The notes below the pieces were generated by a model. The model had not been told where the DNA came from and did no database searches. It saw only the letters and a program-made list of their open reading frames with translations. Made by a program: the position numbers and the translations under genes. 6,233 nt of DNA from assembly GCA_003491925.1 (NCBI GenBank), contig DNAU01000064.1, forward strand, positions 4,962 to 11,194, written 5' to 3'. Source of the stretch: Chloroflexota bacterium. GTDB lineage: Bacteria > Chloroflexota > Dormibacteria > Aeolococcales > Aeolococcaceae. Shown one piece after another: positions 1 through 4,084 of the stretch (position 1 is its first letter; every line of letters starts with the position of its first letter).

Positions 1-9
1 GAGACGGCA

Positions 10-44
10 CGACCGCCGGTCGGGGTTACCCGATGCGGCGGTCG
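10..44. repeat. Inverted repeat at the left edge
   Basis: Bases 10-18 (CGACCGCCG) are the exact reverse complement of 36-44, leaving a 17-base loop. It lies beyond the terminator-like hairpin of the leftmost secreted-protein gene. It could be part of a terminator or control region for a gene outside the window. The long loop makes it a weak candidate, and no gene is visible in bases 1-108. Confidence 0.3.
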
Positions 45-60
45 AGTGGGGAGCGGAGAA

Positions 61-87
61 GGGGACGGTGGGTGGGCCACCGTCCCC
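61..87 (-). terminator. Hairpin terminator of the leftmost secreted-protein gene
   Basis: GGGGACGGTGG (61-71) pairs perfectly with 77-87, giving an 11-bp stem and a 5-base loop. It begins 21 bases past the stop codon of the minus-strand gene ending at 109. On the minus strand the stem is followed by TTCTCC, only a token U-tract, as is common in high-GC genomes. Confidence 0.65.
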
Positions 88-108
88 CTCAAGGACGCTC
101 AGGGGCTG

Positions 109-750
109 TCAGGCTCCGTTCTGGCTCCAGGTGAAGGCCGCCGTGCAGGTCGAGTCCTCATCGGTGCTGAGGTGCGCAGCGCTGGCTGGCAAGCTCAGGC
201 TGAAGGTGAAGGTGTTGCTGGCACCGGTGACCCAGGTGCCGTTACTGCCGCTGTCGGAGATGTTCGTCGAGGGCAGAGCTGAGAGCGGACCCGAGTACAC
301 CGTGGGGTTGGTGGTGTTCAGACCGCTGATCGTCAGCGACAGGTCCCCGCAGAGCGTGTTGTCCAGGCTGGAGTTCCAGCTGGTGTCATCGCCAGTCACG
401 ACGGCCGATGCCAGGGAGAGGCCGAAGGTGGAGGACTCGCTGCCGGTGTTGGTGATCGTCACCGTGCCCACCGCGTTGGGGCCCCAGCCTGGCTCGATCC
501 CAGAGGCGTCGAATATGAGGCCGCAGGGCCCGGCCTGGTCGGTGCAGGTCTTCGGGGTGCCGAGCGACACGGTGGCCGTGTTGGACATGTGGACGCCCAG
601 GGTGCTGGCGGTGCTGCCGTTGTTCTGGGTGTAGGCCTGCCATGCCGCCAACCCGCCCCATCCGATCAGAGCAGTGCCGGCCAGCACCAGGACAAAGACC
701 ATCCCCGCGCGCAGCTGCCTGCGGTCGGAACGCTGTCGGCCGATGGACAT
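109..750 (-). CDS. SipW-type signal peptide secreted protein, diverged paralogue 1
   Basis: Encodes 213 residues. ATG at 750 is preceded by a strong ribosome site, TTGGAGG, six bases upstream. A basic N-terminus (Arg5, 7, 10, 11, 14) leads into a hydrophobic segment, about 17-37, ending GWGGLAAWQAYTQN. This matches the export signal of the three neighbouring paralogues and resembles TasA/camelysin SipW-dependent signals; cleavage is probably near Ala35/36. The mature part is Ser/Thr/Gly-rich with beta-strand-like stretches, a TVTITNTGSESSTF core (about 96-109) and an LCGDLSL strand. Its four Cys (69, 76, 134, 202) keep the family order, consistent with two disulfides outside the membrane. There is no LPXTG anchor or second membrane segment. 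It differs from the others in its first 15 residues, in having STL instead of GTL, in its C-terminus (SQNGA instead of TQxxA), and in lacking the shared upstream element. It may rely on its own promoter or on read-through from the gene at 922-1557. A fibre or surface role is inference. Confidence 0.88.
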   Translation of the reverse strand: MSIGRQRSDRRQLRAGMVFVLVLAGTALIGWGGLAAWQAYTQNNGSTASTLGVHMSNTATVSLGTPKTCTDQAGPCGLIFDASGIEPGWGPNAVGTVTITNTGSESSTFGLSLASAVVTGDDTSWNSSLDNTLCGDLSLTISGLNTTNPTVYSGPLSALPSTNISDSGSNGTWVTGASNTFTFSLSLPASAAHLSTDEDSTCTAAFTWSQNGA

Positions 751-781
751 GGGAGACCTCCAAGAAGATGTGGTGGGCGCC

Positions 782-807
782 CCGCCTCGGTGTTGTGGCC
801 GAGGCGG
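782..807 (-). repeat. Inverted repeat in the leader of the 109-750 gene
   Basis: CCGCCTCGG (782-790) pairs exactly with 799-807 across an 8-base loop. It lies 31 bases upstream of the ATG at 750, between the terminator of the preceding paralogue (871-900) and the ribosome site. It could be an operator, a leader hairpin or a second terminator. The sequence alone does not decide. Confidence 0.35.
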
Positions 808-870
808 TGGCTGCGGCGCGCTTGGTGAGGGCGGTGCCGCGTCTGCCCTGTATGGATCGGGGAAGAGAAA

Positions 871-900
871 GGGGCCGGGAGAGGCGCTCTCCCCGGCCCC
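871..900 (-). terminator. Hairpin terminator of paralogue 2
   Basis: GGGGCCGGG (871-879) pairs with 892-900. The stem continues as AGAG/CTCT around one bulged C at 891 and closes on a 3-base loop. It lies 21 bases past the stop of the minus-strand gene ending at 922. Read on the minus strand it is followed by TTTCTCTTCC, the best U-rich tail of the four hairpins in this array. Confidence 0.75.
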
Positions 901-921
901 CTCAGATCATGGCGATGAGGG

Positions 922-1557
922 TTACGCGCTGGCCTGGGTGAAGAGGATGTCGAAGGTGCAGCTCGAACCCAGGACGTCGTCGTTGCTGCCGAAGCCACTG
1001 ACGGCACCGACCGCGAAGGTGTAGGTGCCGCTGTCACCGTACACCCAGGGGGAGCCGGACGTGCCGTCGCCGTTACTGGCGAGGAGATCGGTCGGCCCCA
1101 TCTGGGTGCTGAGGGGCGCCGTCTCATAGGGAGTCTGGTGCGGGGTCTCGTTGTCGGTCACGGTTAGAGTGAGGTACCCGCAAAGGTTGCCGTCGCCGCT
1201 CTGGACAGGGCCCGGAGCCGCGGGCATCGACATCTGGAAGGTGCTACCCAGCGAGCCGGTGTTCTTGATCGTCACCGTCCCGCTCGTTCCATTGAACTCT
1301 GACGTCAGGGCCATGTCGCTGACGATGACCGCGCAGTTGCTCGACGCGTCCCCCACGATGTTGGTCGAGCCGCAGATGACAGACTCGCCGGCGGTGTTGG
1401 TGTGGGTCAGGGTGCCGACCGCGAAGGCGTTGCCGGCGTTCTGGGTGTAAGCTTGCCATGCGGCCAACCCGCCCCAACCGACCAGGGCCGTGCCGGCCAC
1501 GGCCGCGCCCATCACCAGGGCCAGCCGGAGGGATCGCTTGCTCTTGCGGGTTTCCAT
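922..1557 (-). CDS. SipW-type signal peptide secreted protein, paralogue 2
   Basis: Encodes 211 residues, ending in TAA. ATG at 1557 has AGGGGAA about ten bases upstream, in the same position as the ribosome sites of paralogues 3 and 4. Residues 1-11 are basic (RKSKRSLR), 12-34 are hydrophobic, and the signal closes with GWGGLAAWQAYTQNAG followed by GTL at 48-50. This is the layout of TasA-like SipW-dependent substrates. The mature domain has the TVTIKNTGSLGSTF core (94-107) and an LCGYLTLTV strand, and ends SCTFDILFTQASA. Cys62, 75, 126 and 200 match the family pattern. The protein is acidic and Ser/Thr/Gly-rich, with no catalytic motif and no wall anchor. It has its own shared-type upstream element (1602-1688) and terminator, so it is probably monocistronic. 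Export is well supported. Fibre or matrix function is inferred from TasA/CalY. Camelysin-type (M73) annotations do not imply protease activity here. Confidence 0.9.
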   Translation of the reverse strand: METRKSKRSLRLALVMGAAVAGTALVGWGGLAAWQAYTQNAGNAFAVGTLTHTNTAGESVICGSTNIVGDASSNCAVIVSDMALTSEFNGTSGTVTIKNTGSLGSTFQMSMPAAPGPVQSGDGNLCGYLTLTVTDNETPHQTPYETAPLSTQMGPTDLLASNGDGTSGSPWVYGDSGTYTFAVGAVSGFGSNDDVLGSSCTFDILFTQASA

Positions 1558-1601
1558 GATCTTCGTTCCCCTATCTGAGGTTCTGCTCGTTCAGTGCAGA
1601 T

Positions 1602-1688
1602 AGTTCAAATGCACTAGACGTGACTGGGTCAGCCTAGGGGGGTCGATCTCACGAAACCCTGCCCCATCCCGCCACAGCCGGGTAACGG
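1602..1688 (-). promoter_or_regulatory. Shared upstream element of paralogue 2 (probable promoter region)
   Basis: Four blocks recur upstream of paralogues 2, 3 and 4. Here they are AGTTCAAATGCACTAG (1602-1617), TAGGGGGG (1635-1642), ACGAAAC (1651-1657) and CCACAGCCGGGTAACGG (1672-1688). In the direction of transcription the order is CCGTTACC..CTGTGG, GTTTCGT, CCCCCCTA, CTAGTGCATTTGAACT, then ATG 44 bases on. The 17-base gap between the two blocks nearest the gene is like a -35/-10 spacing, though neither block matches a standard sigma hexamer. In this copy only, AGTGCA at 1594-1599 forms an extra inverted repeat with TGCACT (1610-1615). Confidence 0.65.
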
Positions 1689-1776
1689 GTTGAGGTTGAA
1701 TCGGTGATGCGTTAGCCCCGTCTGTTCCGTTCACCTCGAGCCCGCAAAGGTCCGAGAGGGGAGGGGGAGGGACGTG

Positions 1777-1812
1777 GAGAGGCCGGAGCAGGGGAACCTG
1801 CTCCGGCCTCTC
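1777..1812 (-). terminator. Long perfect hairpin, terminator of paralogue 3
   Basis: A 16-bp perfect stem, GAGAGGCCGGAGCAGG (1777-1792) with 1797-1812, closes on a 4-base loop. It starts 18 bases past the TAA of the gene ending at 1831. The minus-strand sequence after the stem is CACGTC, so there is no U-tract. It would act as a stem-only or Rho-assisted terminator, or as an mRNA 3'-end stabiliser. Confidence 0.65.
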
Positions 1813-1830
1813 GGGGATCGTGTCGGTGAG

Positions 1831-2481
1831 TTAGGCGGCCGTCTGGGTGAAGAGGATGCTGAAGGTGCAGCTCTGTCCTGCGTCCGCGTAGTTGGTGGCG
1901 AAGCCGGTCCCGGCCGCCACCGTGAAGGTGAAGGTGTTGCCGGTCGCGCCGGTGCCGGTCCCGGCAGTGCCGTTGGGCGACCAGAGCGCGCTCGGGGTGC
2001 CGGCGTCGTTGTCCACGGCGGTAGCGCCCATGGTCGTGCTGAGGGCGGTCGCAGCGTACGGGGTGCCGGGGGCTCCGGTGGAGAGGCTGGTCACCTTGAG
2101 GGTGAGGTCACCGCAGAGGCTTCCGCTCGGCGCCGACGGCATGCTCATGGAGAAGGTGCTCTGCAAGGTGCCGGTGTTGTCGATCTTGACCACGCCGGTG
2201 GCCGGCAGGACGTTGTTGACGGGGTCCGCGCCGGTGATCGTCATCATCGCTGAGCACCAACCGGGGCCGGTGCCTACCGGGGCCACGCCGATGACGGACG
2301 CGCAGTTGGAGGTGACGTAGTTGTTGTGCAGCAGTGTGCCGGCGGCGACGCTGTTGCCGGCGTTCTCGGTGTAGGCGTTCCATGCCGCCAACCCGCCCCA
2401 GCCGACCAGGGCGGTGCCGGCCACGGCGGTGCCCAGCACCAGGGCTACGCGGAGCGATCGCCTGCTCTTGCGAATTTCCAT
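1831..2481 (-). CDS. SipW-type signal peptide secreted protein, paralogue 3
   Basis: Encodes 216 residues, ending in TAA. ATG at 2481 is preceded by AAAAGGAACGAGGATC; the AGGA lies nine bases from the start. The basic stretch RKSRRSLR (4-11), the hydrophobic segment 12-34 and GWGGLAAWNAYTENAGNSVAAGTL (27-50) form a TasA-like export signal. The mature part carries Cys60, Cys76 (in GWC), Cys123 (LCGDLTLKV) and Cys205 (SCTFSILFTQTAA), and a VVKIDNTGTLQSTF core (97-110). A Gly/Thr-rich stretch around 166-180 (NGTAGTGTGATGNTF) precedes the last strands. The SRRSLRV motif superficially resembles a twin-arginine signal. Paralogues 2 and 4 have KR here, and the downstream signature fits SipW substrates better. 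The 5' end is almost identical in DNA to that of paralogue 4, while the mature domains differ widely. It is probably its own transcription unit (upstream element 2525-2609, hairpin 1777-1812). Confidence 0.9.
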   Translation of the reverse strand: MEIRKSRRSLRVALVLGTAVAGTALVGWGGLAAWNAYTENAGNSVAAGTLLHNNYVTSNCASVIGVAPVGTGPGWCSAMMTITGADPVNNVLPATGVVKIDNTGTLQSTFSMSMPSAPSGSLCGDLTLKVTSLSTGAPGTPYAATALSTTMGATAVDNDAGTPSALWSPNGTAGTGTGATGNTFTFTVAAGTGFATNYADAGQSCTFSILFTQTAA

Positions 2482-2524
2482 GATCCTCGTTCCTTTTCAG
2501 GCCGTCTGGCCGTTCCGGCCAAGT

Positions 2525-2609
2525 AGTTCAAATGCACTAGGCGGTTCTGGCCAGCGTAGGGGGGAGCTGCCACGGAACCGTTGCGGAACCGGCCACAGCC
2601 GGGTCACGG
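2525..2609 (-). promoter_or_regulatory. Shared upstream element of paralogue 3 (probable promoter region)
   Basis: The blocks are AGTTCAAATGCACTAG (2525-2540), TAGGGGGG (2557-2564), ACGGAAC (2572-2578) and CCACAGCCGGGTCACGG (2593-2609). Gaps of 16, 7 and 14 bases between consecutive blocks match the other two copies to within one base. The block nearest the gene ends 43 bases before the ATG. The sequence between blocks is not conserved, which argues for selection on the blocks rather than for a recent duplication of the whole stretch. Confidence 0.65.
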
Positions 2610-2635
2610 AGCCCTCCACCGCTGTAACACGATCG

Positions 2636-2650
2636 ACCGGTGTGACCGGT
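2636..2650. repeat. Small dyad ACCGGT-GTG-ACCGGT
   Basis: Two copies of the palindrome ACCGGT (2636-2641 and 2645-2650) are separated by GTG. The dyad lies between the paralogue 4 terminator and the paralogue 3 upstream element. It could be an operator. It is not repeated near the other paralogues, so it may be chance in such GC-rich DNA. Confidence 0.25.
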
Positions 2651-2689
2651 TATGCGACCCACGGCGCTCGGGGCCGGGAGGACAGCGAA

Positions 2690-2717
2690 AGGCCGGGCAG
2701 GTTGCCCTGCCCGGCCT
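2690..2717 (-). terminator. Hairpin terminator of paralogue 4
   Basis: AGGCCGGGCAGG (2690-2701) pairs perfectly with 2706-2717, giving a 12-bp stem and a TTGC loop. It begins 19 bases past the TGA of the gene ending at 2737. On the minus strand it is followed by TTCGCTG, so the U-tract is weak. Confidence 0.65.
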
Positions 2718-2736
2718 CTCTGGGGCGTCAGGAGGA

Positions 2737-3387
2737 TCAGGCCGCCGTCTGGGTGAAGAGCAGGCCGAAGGTGCAGCTGGTGCCCTGGTCGGCGTAGTCG
2801 CTGGCGAACCCGGTGCCCGGGGTCATGGCCACGCTGAAAGTGTCCGCGGTCGCGCCGGTGCCGGTGCCGGCCACTCCACCGCCGGTCCAGCTCAGGCTGG
2901 GGGTCGAGGCGTTGCTGTACAGGCTGACCGGAGTCGTCAGGCCGGCACTGTTGAGGGCGGTGGTGTTGATTACCGTGCCGGTGTCCGGCGCGGTGGAGTT
3001 GAGGTCGGTCACCTTGAGGGTGAGGTCGGCGCAGAGGCCGCCCGACGCCGCTGCCGGCAGGTTGAGGGTGAAGGTGCTCTTGAGGCTGCCGGTGTTGGCG
3101 ATGATGATGGTGTTGGTGGAACCGGTCCAGGTCGCGGGATCAGCGTTGGAGACCGAGATCGTCGCGGCGCACCAGCCGGTGCCGCTGGTGGGGATGACGC
3201 CCAGGCTCGAGACGCAGCTCAGGCCGTTGGCGTGGGCGAGGGTGCCCGCCGCCACGCTGTTGCCGGCGTTCTCGGTGTAGGCGTTCCATGCCGCCAACCC
3301 GCCCCAGCCGACCAGGGCGGTGCCGGCCACGGCGGTGCCCAGCACCAGGGCCACGCGGAGCGATCGCTTGCTCTTGCGGATTTCCAT
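2737..3387 (-). CDS. SipW-type signal peptide secreted protein, paralogue 4
   Basis: Encodes 216 residues. The start is placed at ATG 3387, which has GAAGGAACGAGGATC directly upstream, as in paralogue 3. The frame is open back to a GTG at 3441, but those 18 codons run through the shared upstream element that is non-coding in paralogues 2 and 3, so the longer start is rejected. The signal is RKSKRSLR (4-11), hydrophobic 12-34, then GWGGLAAWNAYTENAGNSVAAGTL. The mature domain has Cys58, Cys73 (GWC), Cys119 (LCADLTLKV) and Cys205 (SCTFGLLFTQTAA), with the core IIIANTGSLKSTF (94-106). Like paralogue 3 it has a Gly/Thr-rich stretch, GVAGTGTGATADTF, before the final strands. No catalytic motif, anchor or second membrane helix is visible. 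It should be exported and cleaved near Ala32/33. Surface-fibre function is inferred by analogy with TasA/camelysin. Confidence 0.9.
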   Translation of the reverse strand: MEIRKSKRSLRVALVLGTAVAGTALVGWGGLAAWNAYTENAGNSVAAGTLAHANGLSCVSSLGVIPTSGTGWCAATISVSNADPATWTGSTNTIIIANTGSLKSTFTLNLPAAASGGLCADLTLKVTDLNSTAPDTGTVINTTALNSAGLTTPVSLYSNASTPSLSWTGGGVAGTGTGATADTFSVAMTPGTGFASDYADQGTSCTFGLLFTQTAA

Positions 3388-3428
3388 GATCCTCGTTCCT
3401 TCAGATGTATCGACCGCTCTAGCCAGAT

Positions 3429-3514
3429 AGGTCAAATGCACTAGACGGCAAGGGGCAGGCTAGGGGGGCCGATCCGACGAAACGGCTGTGCAGCCGGCCA
3501 CAGGGAGGTAACGG
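3429..3514 (-). promoter_or_regulatory. Shared upstream element of paralogue 4 (probable promoter region)
   Basis: The blocks are AGGTCAAATGCACTAG (3429-3444), TAGGGGGG (3461-3468), ACGAAAC (3477-3483) and CCACAGGGAGGTAACGG (3498-3514). Gaps are 16, 8 and 14 bases. The block nearest the gene ends 41 bases before ATG 3387, leaving room for a short leader with the AAGGA ribosome site. Confidence 0.65.
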
Positions 3515-3539
3515 GGTTCAGGGGAAGCCGTGAACGCGA

Positions 3540-4037
3540 GCGATACGTCTGATCCGTTCCCGGTCAGTCGAACCCGCCCGTCACGGAACCGGACGGCCGC
3601 GCGATGTCGATGCCCGGCGTCGCGGCCGGTCGACCAGTTCCCTGCCTGGCCGGCGGAGCCGCCCCTCCCTCCCGGGGGTCGGTCCGCTCTCCCACCCCTC
3701 TCCGAGGTGGCTCGGCCTCTCCCAGCCCTCGCGGGGTGGGCCGGCCACCGCTCCCACCCCCGGGCGGGCGCCGCGGCTCGCCCCTCCTCTCCTCTAAGTG
3801 AGGGGCCACTAAGTGAGGGGCCACCCGGACGGTCCGATCATGCGGGACGGTGTCCCACCTTCCGCGGATCCGCGCCGGCCAGAGAGGGGCCGTGGCGAGC
3901 GCGTTTCCTGCCACGGGCCGTCACACCGGGACGGTCGGTGTTGTGACGATGACGTTGCTGTCTCCTGGACGTCCCAGCCTGGCTGAAAGCGTCCATCACC
4001 CCTATCCGTCCAGGCGACGATACCGCCGATACCCCGG
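3540..4037. other. Long non-coding, C/T-rich structured intergenic region
   Basis: Between the control region of paralogue 4 and the PAS-GGDEF-EAL gene I see no convincing gene. Open frames on both strands translate to Pro/Arg/Ser/Gly-rich sequence without domain-like patterns or good ribosome sites. Bases 3650-3795 are strongly pyrimidine-rich on the plus strand, so the minus strand has runs such as GGGAGGGAGGGG. An imperfect stem-loop spans 3706-3749: GGTGG pairs with CCACC and continues through CTCGGCC/GGCCGG with one bulge. A looser dyad, GTCAC at 3920-3924 with GTGAC at 3943-3947, is also present. The region should contain the promoter of the rightward gene, but I cannot place -35/-10 boxes. 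Confidence 0.5.
3794..3823. repeat. Tandem 15-bp direct repeat
   Basis: CTAAGTGAGGGGCCA occurs twice back to back (3794-3808 and 3809-3823) with no mismatches. It lies at the end of the C/T-rich stretch. The length is a multiple of three, but no credible gene reads through it. It is probably a simple duplication or a paired binding site. Confidence 0.7.
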
Positions 4038-4049
4038 CCGGACGTCCGG
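4038..4049. promoter_or_regulatory. Perfect palindrome CCGGACGTCCGG upstream of the phosphodiesterase gene
   Basis: This is a 12-base perfect palindrome, flanked by CCCCGG/CCGGGG so that 4032-4037 can also pair with 4046-4051. It lies 35 bases before the ATG at 4085. Two CGATACC copies nine bases apart (4018-4024, 4027-4033) sit just upstream. The position suits an operator for a dimeric regulator or a leader hairpin. No regulator can be named. Confidence 0.35.
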
Positions 4050-4084
4050 GGAAAGGTTGGCACAAGTCGGAGAGGTCGCGCGGG

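Noticed and set aside
1672..1688. BldD-like (c-di-GMP-responsive) operator in the CCGTTACC..CTGTGG block
   Set aside because: The half-sites are one base too far apart and the second half reads GTGG rather than GTnA, so the BldD consensus is not met.
1755..1775. G-quadruplex candidate GGGGAGGGGGAGGG
   Set aside because: Only three clear G-runs are present, it lies beyond a terminator, and such runs are expected by chance at this GC content.
2446..2481. Twin-arginine (Tat) export signal in paralogue 3 (SRRSLRV)
   Set aside because: The second Arg-pair position is Lys-Arg in paralogues 2 and 4, paralogue 1 lacks the motif in that context, the consensus Phe is absent, and the shared WGGLAAWxAYTxN..GTL pattern points to the SipW-type Sec signal.
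3388..3441. Longer start (GTG 3441) for paralogue 4
   Set aside because: The extra codons cover the regulatory block that is non-coding in paralogues 2 and 3, and ATG 3387 has the family's conserved ribosome site.
2581..3444. Plus-strand open frame of 287 codons, and similar frames at 68-634 and 1774-2253
   Set aside because: These run antisense to the secreted-protein genes. The minus-strand products share signals, Cys pattern, ribosome sites and terminators, so the plus-strand frames are shadows.
3530..3946. Plus-strand open frame of 138 codons in the divergent intergenic region
   Set aside because: Its translation is Pro/Arg/Ser/Ala-rich low-complexity sequence with no domain pattern, it overlaps structured C/T-rich DNA and the start has no convincing ribosome site. 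Similar chance frames exist on the other strand (3564-3914).
3947..4084. c-di-GMP riboswitch upstream of the phosphodiesterase gene
   Set aside because: I see no conserved GEMM-I core or tetraloop-receptor pattern in the leader, and the available leader is short and dominated by the palindrome.
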